From F23-D06 sp002392325 (lineage in GTDB: Bacteria; Bacteroidota; Bacteroidia; Bacteroidales; WCHB1-69), in contig CAMORT010000007.1 of assembly GCA_946624065.1 (NCBI GenBank), positions 1 to 61,649 of the forward strand: a stretch of DNA of 61,649 nt. Direction: 5' to 3'. The position numbers were made by a program, and so were the translations under genes. Below, one piece after another: positions 17,792-25,008 of this stretch (position 1 is the first letter of the stretch; every line of letters begins with the position of its first letter). The notes beneath the pieces are model-generated. The model saw only the letters and a list, made by a program, of their open reading frames with translations. It made no database searches and was not told the DNA's origin.

Positions 17792-18747
17792 TCTTTATCT
17801 TGAAGTTCCTTTACAGTCTCATACAACTTTGGAAGATTCTTGATGAGAATCATCTCCTTCCATTTGGTGGCTGCGTCTATGGCTGGCATGCCAAACAGGG
17901 TGCAACCCTCCTGCTGAACGCTTTTGTCCAAAGCGGAAACCGCATACAATACGGTGTTTTTCGCAATGTAAAGGTCTTTGTTGACACAGGATTTGGCCCA
18001 TATCTTGCAGTCGTCGTCAATGTAGGTGCAGCCCGCTATGCCGCTTTGTGCGCCCAATAACACGCGTTTGCCGATGTGGGTGTCGTGCCCCACCTGGACC
18101 AGGTTGTCGAATTTGGAGCCCTCCCCAATGAATGTGGTGCCCGAAACGCCTTTGTCTATGCAGCAGCCGCAACCGATCTCCACATCACTCTCAATGATGG
18201 TGTTGCCGCAAGAGTCCAACTTCACCCATCCGTCGGGACGCTTCTGGAAATAACAAGCGTCGCCGCCAATGGTGCTGTTGGAGTGGATGATGACATTGTC
18301 ACCGATCACGGTGTCGGCGTAGATGCTCACATTGGAGTGGATCAGGCAGTTTTTGCCAATCTTCACATTCTCCCCGATAAACACGAGGGGTTGTATGATC
18401 GTGCCCTCCCCGATAACGGCGCTTGGATGAATGGCCGTGCTTTGCGGGTTGAAACGGATGAACTTTCTGACAATCTGAAGATAATCGGATAAGGGGTCGG
18501 AAGTGACAATCAGCGTTTTGCCCTCCGGACAGGCAAGGTTATCCTGGTTGATGAGGATGAACGACGCCTTGCTCTGGAGGATGCGCTGGTAGTATTTGTC
18601 GCAATCGACAAATGTCAGTTCGCCTTCTTCAACGGAATGAAACTCGTTCACCCCCGTCACCATGCCTTCCGTGTTGCCGACAATGGTGACAGGATGCCCG
18701 ATTATTCCGATAATCTCGTCTAAAGAAAGAGGTTGGACGAATCGCAT
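17776..18747 (-). CDS. LpxD-like UDP-3-O-acylglucosamine N-acyltransferase
   Basis: A 323-residue left-handed beta-helix acyltransferase. An N-terminal uridine-binding-like domain (about 1-100) is followed by hexapeptide repeats (GEGTIIQPLVFIGENVKIGK and onwards) and a C-terminal helix. The active-site His is H221 in NLVQVGHDTHIG, equivalent to H239 of E. coli LpxD. LpxD adds the N-linked 3-hydroxyacyl chain in lipid A synthesis. This copy sits directly behind efp (3 bases apart) and away from other lpx genes, so it may be the second LpxD-like paralogue of Bacteroidales instead of the main lipid A enzyme; its true substrate is uncertain. Confidence 0.82.
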   Translation of the reverse strand: MRFVQPLSLDEIIGIIGHPVTIVGNTEGMVTGVNEFHSVEEGELTFVDCDKYYQRILQSKASFILINQDNLACPEGKTLIVTSDPLSDYLQIVRKFIRFNPQSTAIHPSAVIGEGTIIQPLVFIGENVKIGKNCLIHSNVSIYADTVIGDNVIIHSNSTIGGDACYFQKRPDGWVKLDSCGNTIIESDVEIGCGCCIDKGVSGTTFIGEGSKFDNLVQVGHDTHIGKRVLLGAQSGIAGCTYIDDDCKIWAKSCVNKDLYIAKNTVLYAVSALDKSVQQEGCTLFGMPAIDAATKWKEMILIKNLPKLYETVKELQDKEKGRM

Positions 18748-18750
18748 TTA

Positions 18751-19320
18751 TTACTCCTTAACTCTTTCTGAGTATTTGTTGGTACGAGTGTCCACTTTGA
18801 TTTTCTCGCCAGCGTTGATGAACAGGGGAACATATACTTCCGCGCCCGTTTCCACAACGGCTCTCTTCAGAGAGTTGGTGGCGGTGTTGCCCTTCACGCC
18901 CGGGTCGGCCTCGATGATCTCCAGGTCAACAAAAGGAGGAAGTTCGCAGGTGAGCGGAGTGTCCGTGTCGGTGTGGTACATGATTTCAACGGTCTGGCCC
19001 TCTTTCAGGAGGTCAGGGTTGTTGATGAGGTCCTTTTCGATGGTCAGCGGCTCGAATGTCTCAGCATGCATGAAATTGTAAGTGGTGGCTCCCTCTTTGT
19101 AGGAGAAGATGTACGGACGACGCTCCACACGGGCCAGTTCGATTTTGATGCCGGCATCAAAACGGAATTCCTGAACACGACCGGTTTTGAGGTTTTTCAG
19201 TTTGGTGCGGACAAAGGTGTTGCCCTTGCCTGGTTTCACGTGCAGGAATTCAACGATGGTCCATATTTCGTTGTTGTACACAATACAGAGTCCGTTTTTG
19301 AAATCAGCTGTTGTTGCCAT
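18751..19320 (-). CDS. efp: elongation factor P
   Basis: Rescues ribosomes stalled at polyproline stretches by binding between the P and E sites. The 189 residues comprise the three usual beta-barrel domains. The tip loop of domain I reads KPGKGN, with Lys32 at the position that is beta-lysylated in E. coli (K34). The C-terminal domain ends VDTRTNKYSERV, the normal EF-P signature region. First gene of a two-gene operon with the lpxD-like gene; a TACTTTTG promoter lies 48 bases upstream. Confidence 0.96.
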   Translation of the reverse strand: MATTADFKNGLCIVYNNEIWTIVEFLHVKPGKGNTFVRTKLKNLKTGRVQEFRFDAGIKIELARVERRPYIFSYKEGATTYNFMHAETFEPLTIEKDLINNPDLLKEGQTVEIMYHTDTDTPLTCELPPFVDLEIIEADPGVKGNTATNSLKRAVVETGAEVYVPLFINAGEKIKVDTRTNKYSERVKE

Positions 19321-19367
19321 GTTTTTTAATTTGGTTTATATAAATTTTATACAAAAATAATAGGCCG

Positions 19368-19375
19368 CAAAAGTA
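19368..19375 (-). promoter_or_regulatory. -7 promoter box of efp
   Basis: TACTTTTG on the minus strand, 48 bases before the efp start. Confidence 0.7.
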
Positions 19376-19443
19376 CGTTTTTTTTCGTTACGATGACTTT
19401 TGCCGCCTAATGTGATGTAAGATATTGATTTACAATCAAATGG

Positions 19444-20025
19444 CTATTCGATAACCACGTTGTTCTTCGCAATCAGTTTCCTGAGATTGATGAGTGCGTA
19501 GCGCATCCGGCCCAGTGCGGTGTTGATGCTGACTCCCGTGAATTCGGAGATCTCCTTGAAACTGTAGTCCTGGTATATGCGCATGACCAGCACCTCTTTC
19601 TGCTCTTCGGGCAGATATTCGATCACACGCTGCAGGTCATTGTAGATCTGCTCGCGAATCAACTTCTGCTCCACCGAGTCCTCCTGGGCACTCAACACCT
19701 CAAAGATGTCGAACTCCCCATTGCTGTCAAACATGGGCATTCGCTGCACCTTCCGGTAGTAGTCAATCTTTAGATTGTTGGCGATGCGCATGATCCACTG
19801 GAAGAATTTCCCCTCCTCATGGTAATTGCCCGACCGGATGGTGTTGATGACCTTTATGAAAGTGTCCTGGAAAATATCCTCTGCCAGTTCCTTGTTTTTT
19901 ACAGAGAGCATAATATAGGAAAACAGGCGCTTCTCATAGCGCGCTATCAATGTCCTTAAAGCTTGCTCGTTTCCGCTTTGATAACTTGCTATCAACTCGT
20001 TATCAGTAAGTTTAACGGTCTTCAT
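19444..20025 (-). CDS. ECF-type RNA polymerase sigma factor
   Basis: 193 residues with the two-domain layout of group 4 sigma factors. Region 2 is at about 25-95 (AEDIFQDTFIKV, then FFQWIMRIANNLKIDYYRK), and region 4 at about 125-185 (LPEEQKEVLVMRIYQDYSFKEIS with the HTH, then ALGRMRYALINLRK). No anti-sigma gene is next to it, so control must lie elsewhere or be transcriptional. The target promoters cannot be inferred here. It has its own promoter box about 100 bases upstream. Confidence 0.93.
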   Translation of the reverse strand: MKTVKLTDNELIASYQSGNEQALRTLIARYEKRLFSYIMLSVKNKELAEDIFQDTFIKVINTIRSGNYHEEGKFFQWIMRIANNLKIDYYRKVQRMPMFDSNGEFDIFEVLSAQEDSVEQKLIREQIYNDLQRVIEYLPEEQKEVLVMRIYQDYSFKEISEFTGVSINTALGRMRYALINLRKLIAKNNVVIE

Positions 20026-20126
20026 AGAGAACTCCTTTCTTTTTTACAATATGTTAAGAAAGTAGATTTTTTTCGATAGCAGGTCTCCTATTTTTTTAAG
20101 ATTTGAAAATTCCGTTTAAGATGCTG

Positions 20127-20134
20127 CAAAAATA
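20127..20134 (-). promoter_or_regulatory. -7 promoter box of the sigma gene
   Basis: TATTTTTG on the minus strand, 102 bases before the sigma factor start. The rest of the gap 20135-20291 is A/T-rich with nothing recognised. Confidence 0.55.
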
Positions 20135-20291
20135 CATCTTTTTTTTATATCCGTCACTTTTTATTTTTAATTATCACATCCTCTTGTTTGTATTATTTTG
20201 TAATATATTGATAATTAATAAGATAAAATTTATTGATGGTTTTTTTTCTTGAACTCGCGATAGAAATGGTTGCACATCCCATGAAAAATTG

Positions 20292-20299
20292 TATTTTTG
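20292..20299 (+). promoter_or_regulatory. -7 promoter box of the zapB-like/zapA pair
   Basis: TATTTTTG on the plus strand. Transcription should start near 20305, which fixes the first gene's start at the ATG of 20318 and excludes the TTG at 20297. Confidence 0.7.
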
Positions 20300-20317
20300 C
20301 AGGTCAATATAATATCA

Positions 20318-20608
20318 ATGGCATCGTTTGAGAGTTTATATAATAAGATTGAATATAATGTTAAAGCGGCGTTGTTGAAAGTGGCTGATTTACAGAGAGA
20401 AAATGCTGAGCTGAAGGAGAAAAACGCAGAACTGGAGGAAAAGCAGAAAAATCTAATAAAGCAGACTGAAGAATTGACGGAAAGATTAAAATTAACAGTA
20501 GTAACACAAACAGTTTTAAATAAAAGAGACAAACAAGAGACGAAAAAACAGATAAATGATTGGGTGCGGGAGATAGATAAATGTATTAATCTGCTCACGA
20601 ATAAGTAG
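20318..20608 (+). CDS. small coiled-coil protein, ZapB-like
   Basis: A 96-residue protein that is almost entirely coiled coil, with long runs of E, K, L and N from about residue 22 to 75 (ADLQRENAELKEKNAELEEK). It lies 2 bases upstream of zapA under one promoter. In many Bacteroidales a coiled-coil gene of this kind precedes zapA, and by analogy with E. coli ZapB it may help organise the FtsZ ring. The role is inferred from neighbour and structure, not from a specific motif. Confidence 0.75.
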   Translation: MASFESLYNKIEYNVKAALLKVADLQRENAELKEKNAELEEKQKNLIKQTEELTERLKLTVVTQTVLNKRDKQETKKQINDWVREIDKCINLLTNK

Positions 20609-20610
20609 TT

Positions 20611-20907
20611 ATGGATGACAATCGTATCAAGATCACAATTCAGGTGGCGCAACGCCCGATGACCATTACGATTCAGAAAGAATGGGAACATTATTTCCGT
20701 GAGGCAGAGAAAATAATCAATGACAGTTTTTTGGAATTTGCTAAAAAATGGACATATACCGACCAACAGGACTTGCTCTCCAAGATATTAGTCGATTTTG
20801 TGGTGAAGTGGTTGGCCGATGAAGAAAGACTCAAAGGTTTTGATGAAGAAGTGGTGCCGATGATGGAATCGCTGAAACAATTGACCGATAAATTCGAAAT
20901 TGATTAG
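20611..20907 (+). CDS. zapA: cell division protein ZapA
   Basis: A 98-residue protein of the ZapA family, which crosslinks FtsZ protofilaments in the cytoplasm. The N-terminal part forms the small alpha/beta head (IKITIQVAQRPMTITI), then an aromatic helix with REAEKIINDSF, and a C-terminal helix for dimer/tetramer packing. It is translated 2 bases after the coiled-coil gene and is followed by the 6S-like RNA, the same zapA-6S order seen in E. coli. Confidence 0.88.
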   Translation: MDDNRIKITIQVAQRPMTITIQKEWEHYFREAEKIINDSFLEFAKKWTYTDQQDLLSKILVDFVVKWLADEERLKGFDEEVVPMMESLKQLTDKFEID

Positions 20908-20946
20908 ACTCGTTCTTTGAAATAACCCATCCCGCATAAGTTCAGA

Positions 20947-20954
20947 TACGTTTG
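20947..20954 (+). promoter_or_regulatory. -7 promoter box of the 6S-like RNA
   Basis: TACGTTTG on the plus strand, matching TAnnTTTG, just before the structured RNA. Confidence 0.6.
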
Positions 20955-20959
20955 TTAAA

Positions 20960-21122
20960 CTCAACACATTTTCAAACGAAGGGGACGCTTGGCTTGCCTA
21001 GAACAGGCCCGAATCCGCAAGGATGGCTTTTCAGCCCGGGGAAGCGCGAAGCAGGTCGGCACCTTCATCCATATCAGATAGGAGTTTTTCGAAACCCTAT
21101 GGAACTTATGCGGTTTTTTTAT
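20960..21122 (+). ncRNA. ssrS: 6S-like regulatory RNA (Bacteroidales type)
   Basis: A non-coding segment of about 160 bases between zapA and rny. Long-range pairing closes it: AAACTC near 20957-20962 with GAGTTT near 21081-21087. Inside, GAAGG near 20978 pairs with CCTTC near 21062, leaving two facing unpaired stretches as in the central bubble of 6S RNA. The apical part has nested helices: ACGCTT/GAAGCG, CCCG/CGGG, and small hairpins ATCC-GCAA-GGAT and GGC-TTTTCA-GCC. The 3' end is a T-run at 21114-21120. 6S RNA binds the housekeeping RNA polymerase. The assignment rests on position, promoter and fold; the ends are approximate. Confidence 0.62.
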
Positions 21123-21214
21123 GCTTTCAACTCACTAAAAAAATATATCGATAACCTACAAACTTTAAAAACTTTACAAACTTTTAACTTTTTACCAACT
21201 AAACCCCACATAAT

Positions 21215-22756
21215 ATGACAATTCTATGGATTTTGATAGGCGTCGTGGTCGGCATTGCGGCCGGTCTCGGACTCGCCTACACACTATTGAGAAAACAACT
21301 CACGAAAGCAGGCCGTGAAGCCCTGAAAAAAGCCGAAGAAGATGGAGAACTGCTGAAGAAAGAGAAAATACTCCAGGCAAAAGAGAAATTCTTCCAACTG
21401 AAAAGCGATTATGAGAAGACCGTTCATGAGAAGAACCAGCAAATCGCTTCCGCTGAGAACCGCATAAAACAAAAAGAAAACACCCTCGGCCAGAAGATGG
21501 AGGAACTTAACCGCAAGACGGCCGAAAACACTGCCCTGAAAGAGAACTTGAACAAGCAGATTCAAGCTAACGCCCAGAAACAGAAGGAACTGGAAGAACA
21601 GACCGCCGTGCAAAAGGCGAAACTGGAATCCATCGCAGAACTTACTTCCGAGCAGGCCAAAGCGCAACTTATCGAACTGATGCGTGACGAGGCAAAAGCC
21701 GACGCCATGGTGATGATTAAAGATATTGTTGACGAAGCCAAAACCACTGCCAATCTGGAAGCCAAAAAGCTGGTTGTGAGTGCTTTGCAGCGCACAGGCG
21801 TGGAGGCGGCATTGGAGAATACCGTGTCCGTGTTCAATATTGAAAACGACGAAATCAAGGGCCGTATTATCGGTCGTGAGGGCCGTAATATCCGCACGCT
21901 GGAGAACCTTACCGGTGTGGATGTGATCATCGACGACTCCCCGGATGCCATCCTGCTCTCCAGCTTTGACCCGGTGCGCCGCGAGATTGCCCGCCTCTCC
22001 CTGCAGAAACTTGTCTCCGACGGCCGTATCCACCCCGCCCGTATCGAAGAGGTGGTCGCCAAGACGAAAAAGCAGATTGAACAGGAGATTGCCGAATTGG
22101 GTAAGAGAACCTGTATTGATTTGGGTATCAACAATATGCCGCATGAGCTGATGCGAATGGTCGGCAAGATGCGCTATCGTTCCTCCTACGGACAAAACCT
22201 GTTGCAGCATGCGAAGGAAGTGGCCAACCTCAGTGCCACCATGGCCGCCGAACTCGGTTTGAACCCCAAACTCGCCCGCCGCGCAGGCCTCCTGCACGAT
22301 ATTGGCAAAGTGCCTGATACGGAACCCGAATTGCCGCACGCATTGTTCGGCGCCCGCTTGGCCGAGCAGTACAAGGAGCGCCCCGAAATCGTGAATGCTA
22401 TCGGCGCTCACCACGATGAGATGGAAATGAATACCCTTATCGCCCCGATCGTGCAAGTGTGCGACGCCATTTCCGGCGCACGGCCCGGCGCACGCCGCGA
22501 GGTGGTGGAGGCTTACATGAAACGTCTTAACGACTTGGAGAACCTCGCCCTGACCTATCCCGGCGTGATGAAAACCTACGCTATTCAGGCTGGCCGTGAG
22601 CTGCGCGTGATCGTCGGCGCTGAAAAAGTGTCCGATGCGGAAGTTAACCAAATCTCACTCGACCTCTCCAAGAAAATCCAGAATGAAATGACCTACCCCG
22701 GACAAATCAAAATCACGGTTATTCGTGAAACCCGTTCGGTGAATTATGCCAGATAA
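21215..22756 (+). CDS. rny: ribonuclease Y
   Basis: A membrane-anchored endoribonuclease that starts mRNA decay. The 513 residues show the family order: one N-terminal membrane segment (about 3-22), a long coiled coil (about 25-190), a KH domain (GRIIGREGRNIRTLENLTG near 212), and an HD domain with LLHDIGKV and AHHDEME. The C-terminus GQIKITVIRETRSVNYAR is typical. It lies 92 bases after the 6S-like RNA and overlaps nothing; the next gene begins 2 bases after its stop, so it heads an rny-ftsB-aroQ operon. No clear promoter box of its own was found. Confidence 0.97.
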   Translation: MTILWILIGVVVGIAAGLGLAYTLLRKQLTKAGREALKKAEEDGELLKKEKILQAKEKFFQLKSDYEKTVHEKNQQIASAENRIKQKENTLGQKMEELNRKTAENTALKENLNKQIQANAQKQKELEEQTAVQKAKLESIAELTSEQAKAQLIELMRDEAKADAMVMIKDIVDEAKTTANLEAKKLVVSALQRTGVEAALENTVSVFNIENDEIKGRIIGREGRNIRTLENLTGVDVIIDDSPDAILLSSFDPVRREIARLSLQKLVSDGRIHPARIEEVVAKTKKQIEQEIAELGKRTCIDLGINNMPHELMRMVGKMRYRSSYGQNLLQHAKEVANLSATMAAELGLNPKLARRAGLLHDIGKVPDTEPELPHALFGARLAEQYKERPEIVNAIGAHHDEMEMNTLIAPIVQVCDAISGARPGARREVVEAYMKRLNDLENLALTYPGVMKTYAIQAGRELRVIVGAEKVSDAEVNQISLDLSKKIQNEMTYPGQIKITVIRETRSVNYAR

Positions 22757-22758
22757 CA

Positions 22759-23064
22759 ATGGAAGAAGAAGTGAACCCCCCCAAAAAAAGCATTAAACTG
22801 TACATTATCGTGTATGGCGTGACACTGCTGGTGTTCCTGTGCTATTTTTTCTTCATCTCCGATCATAATATCAAAACCCATCGGGAATTGAATAAGAAGA
22901 TTGATAATTTGGAGGAAAAAATCGTGTACACGAAAAACCAGGTCGGCAATGCCTATACGTTTGAACAACTCTATGCGGATTCCTCACTTCTTGAAAAATA
23001 TGCGAGAGAGCACTTGAATATGCACCTGCCCGATGAGGATGTGTTTATCTTAATACACGAATAA
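22759..23064 (+). CDS. septum formation initiator, FtsB/DivIC family
   Basis: A 101-residue single-pass membrane protein: a short cytoplasmic N-terminus, a membrane segment (about 14-33), then a periplasmic coiled coil (HRELNKKIDNLEEKI) and the conserved end LEKYAREHLNMHLPDED. Members bind FtsL/FtsQ and help activate septal wall synthesis. Its stop overlaps the aroQ start by one base (TAATG), so translation is probably coupled. Confidence 0.85.
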   Translation: MEEEVNPPKKSIKLYIIVYGVTLLVFLCYFFFISDHNIKTHRELNKKIDNLEEKIVYTKNQVGNAYTFEQLYADSSLLEKYAREHLNMHLPDEDVFILIHE

Positions 23065-23492
23065 TGAGAATCCTGATACTGAACGGCGTGAATCTGAAAC
23101 AACTTGGAACCAGGGAGATCAATGTGTATGGCTCGGTCTCCTTTGACGAGTATCTGGATTCGTTGAGGGAACACTATCCCCAAGTGCAGTTTGAGTTTCA
23201 CCAGTCGGATGACGAGTGCGAGTTGGCTTCTTTGCTTGCCGAAGCGGTGTCGTATGACGGTATCATTCTCAATGCGGGCGCTTATACGCACACCTCTGTT
23301 GTTCTGGCCGATGCGGTGCGCACAACATCCTGTCCGGTGATAGAAGTGCATATCTCCAACCTGTTCGGTCGCGAGCAGTACCGCAGACACTCCGCCTTGT
23401 CTTCCTGCTGTGCCGGCTTTATCTCCGGTTTCGGTCTTGACGGGTACCGTTTGGCGGTGGAGGCGATATTGAAAAAAAACAACTTGGTTTAA
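23064..23492 (+). CDS. aroQ: type II 3-dehydroquinate dehydratase
   Basis: Catalyses the third step of the shikimate pathway, dehydrating 3-dehydroquinate; a cytoplasmic dodecamer in the family. 142 residues, normal length. Motifs: LNGVNLKQLGTRE with the catalytic Tyr in NVYG, FHQSDDE, LNAGAYTHTS, EVHISN and the late GFGLDGYRLAVE. Last gene of the rny-ftsB-aroQ run. Confidence 0.96.
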   Translation: MRILILNGVNLKQLGTREINVYGSVSFDEYLDSLREHYPQVQFEFHQSDDECELASLLAEAVSYDGIILNAGAYTHTSVVLADAVRTTSCPVIEVHISNLFGREQYRRHSALSSCCAGFISGFGLDGYRLAVEAILKKNNLV

Positions 23493-23570
23493 ACTATTGT
23501 GATCTGTTGATGTCTGCTACGAGTGTTTGAAATTTTTGGAAAAATTAACCAATTTTAAATTTAAATAATT

Positions 23571-24026
23571 ATGAAAAAGGTATTTAGTTTATTGATTGTC
23601 ATGGCTTTTGTGTTTTCCGCCGTTGCTCAAGATGCAAATGCTGAAAAGAACAAAAAAGTAAAAGAACCTGAAATCACATTCGAGACCTTGACACATGATT
23701 ACGGCAATATCATGCAAGGTGACAATGGCACTTGCGAATTTGTGTTCAAAAACACGGGCAAAGCCGACTTGCTTCTCACCAACTGCCGTTCCAGCTGCGG
23801 ATGTACAGTTCCCGAGTGGCCGAAGGACCCCATCGCTCCCGGCAAAAAGGCCACCATTAAAGTGAAGTACAACACCCAACGCATCGGTGCCATTAACAAA
23901 ACCATCACGGTTGAGTCCAATGCTGTTACCAATCGTGTCGTGTTGAACATCAAGGGTAATGTTTCTCCGAAACCCGCAGAGGCTGCTCCTGTGAATGACA
24001 ACAGTTCCCTCAAAGAGAAAAACTAG
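23571..24026 (+). CDS. exported DUF1573 protein
   Basis: 151 residues: a signal peptide (about 1-19, ending SAVAQ), then one DUF1573/ASH-like Ig domain. The family core is seen in FETLTHDYGNI, FKNTGKADLLL, CRSSCGCTVPEWPKDPIAPG and VKYNTQRIGAINKTITVESN. The paired cysteines of SSCGCT are typical. Such proteins are abundant and exported in Bacteroidota; the function is unknown. A second DUF1573 gene follows 15 bases later, so the two probably form one operon. Confidence 0.85.
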   Translation: MKKVFSLLIVMAFVFSAVAQDANAEKNKKVKEPEITFETLTHDYGNIMQGDNGTCEFVFKNTGKADLLLTNCRSSCGCTVPEWPKDPIAPGKKATIKVKYNTQRIGAINKTITVESNAVTNRVVLNIKGNVSPKPAEAAPVNDNSSLKEKN

Positions 24027-24041
24027 TTAAAAGTTAAGACA

Positions 24042-24443
24042 ATGAAAAAGTTGATAATCCTGGGTTTGATGATATGCGGCTTTATGGCCGCGCAGGCCCA
24101 AACTTCAAAAACCGCTGCCAGCACATACAAAGGAACTGGTGCTGAAATCAAATTCGAGAAATTAAGCGTGGATTTTGGTGAGTTGAAGGTCGGTGATGTG
24201 AAAACAGTGACCGTGACATTCACCAACATCGGGAAAAAACCGCTGATTCTGGATGATGTGATCTCTTCCTGCGACTGCACGACGGTGGATTGGTCCAAAC
24301 AACCCATTATGCCGGGCAAGAAAGGAACCATCAAGGCCACCTATACTGCCAAGCACACAGGATTGATCAGCAAGCGCCTGACGGTGTTATCCAATGCCAA
24401 CACCGACAGAGTGATATTACAACTGAAAGGGGAGGTGAAGTAA
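24042..24443 (+). CDS. second exported DUF1573 protein
   Basis: 133 residues, paralogous to the gene before it: a signal peptide (about 1-20, MAAQAQ), then a DUF1573 domain with KLSVDFGELKVGD, FTNIGKKPLILDDV, SSCDCTTVDWSKQPIMPG and YTAKHTGLISKRLTV. In place of SSCGCT it has SSCDCT. The reading frame ends inside a terminator hairpin, and the tmRNA begins 19 bases after the stop. Function unknown. Confidence 0.85.
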   Translation: MKKLIILGLMICGFMAAQAQTSKTAASTYKGTGAEIKFEKLSVDFGELKVGDVKTVTVTFTNIGKKPLILDDVISSCDCTTVDWSKQPIMPGKKGTIKATYTAKHTGLISKRLTVLSNANTDRVILQLKGEVK

Positions 24444-24456
24444 ACCTTCCCCTTTT
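24426..24456 (+). terminator. terminator overlapping the end of the second DUF1573 gene
   Basis: AAAGGGGAGGT (24426-24436) pairs with ACCTTCCCCTTT (44-55, one bulged T) around a loop carrying the TAA stop, followed by a short T-run. It separates the DUF1573 pair from ssrA. Confidence 0.5.
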
Positions 24457-24462
24457 CACCTC

Positions 24463-24850
24463 GGGGTTGTTCGGTTTTGACAGCAAGTTCGGGGGATTGT
24501 AAGCAGGCCGGAGTTTGTGGGCCGATTCCGTTAAAAGTTAACCCTCAATGCCAATAAACGGCGAAACTTCTTATGCATTCGCAGCGTAACCGTTGCGGAT
24601 CCCGCCGCACAGACAAGGTCTGCAGCCGCGGGCGCTTCCCCGGAAGTTATTCGGTCCAACGTCCGGTCAGAAGTGTCATAAAAGGACAGATAGCGAGTGT
24701 GTGCTTCGACACATGAGCGAAATTTCAGAAGATAAGCCGCCGCCAGGTCTGTCTCGTACCATGCGGTGGCCGACAAGCAAACGAAGACTAAGCTTGTAGA
24801 AAGCAATCTTGCGGCATGTTTGGACGCGGGTTCGACTCCCGCCAACTCCA
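24463..24850 (+). ncRNA. ssrA: transfer-messenger RNA (tmRNA)
   Basis: Rescues stalled ribosomes and tags the nascent chain for proteolysis. The 5' end GGGGTTG pairs with CAACTCC (24843-24849) to give the acceptor stem; GGTTCGACTCCCGCC just before it is the T-arm. The discriminator A at 24850 is followed by CTT, so CCA must be added after transcription. The tag frame is at 24560-24589 (GGC GAA ACT TCT TAT GCA TTC GCA GCG TAA), encoding GETSYAFAA. Known Bacteroidales tags are GETNYALAA-like; the Phe before the last AA is unusual. Several pseudoknot arms lie between tag and 3' end. A perfect terminator follows. Confidence 0.95.
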
Positions 24851-24888
24851 CTTTGGACAGGGAAACTGCTTCCCTAAAACCAACAAAA

Positions 24889-24923
24889 GACACTGATAAT
24901 CAAATGATTATCGGTGTCTTTTT
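24889..24923 (+). terminator. terminator of ssrA
   Basis: GACACTGATAATC, loop AAAT, GATTATCGGTGTC (one G-T pair), then TTTTT. Confidence 0.92.
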
Positions 24924-25008
24924 GCGTTTAAGGTTTTAGAATTGCGATTTATTTTGTTTCTTTGCATTTTAAATACTAACCGCATTATACCACAACGCTA
25001 TTCTGATT

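Noticed and set aside
20230..20766. A minus-strand frame rich in Phe, Ser and Cys opposite the zapB-like/zapA pair
   Set aside because: Antisense of a Glu/Lys coiled-coil gene, which routinely yields such Phe/Ser-rich shadows.
20952..21218. A plus-strand frame of 88 codons over the 6S-like RNA
   Set aside because: It overlaps the structured RNA, has no domain, and ends at the rny start by chance.
21284..22651. A long minus-strand open frame (455 codons) opposite rny
   Set aside because: Shadow of a clear rny gene. Its composition is rich in His, Phe and Leu as expected from the complement of a coiled-coil gene, and it has no domain.
24531..24893. A minus-strand frame of 120 codons over the tmRNA
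   Set aside because: It lies wholly across the tmRNA and its terminator, where RNA structure explains the sequence.
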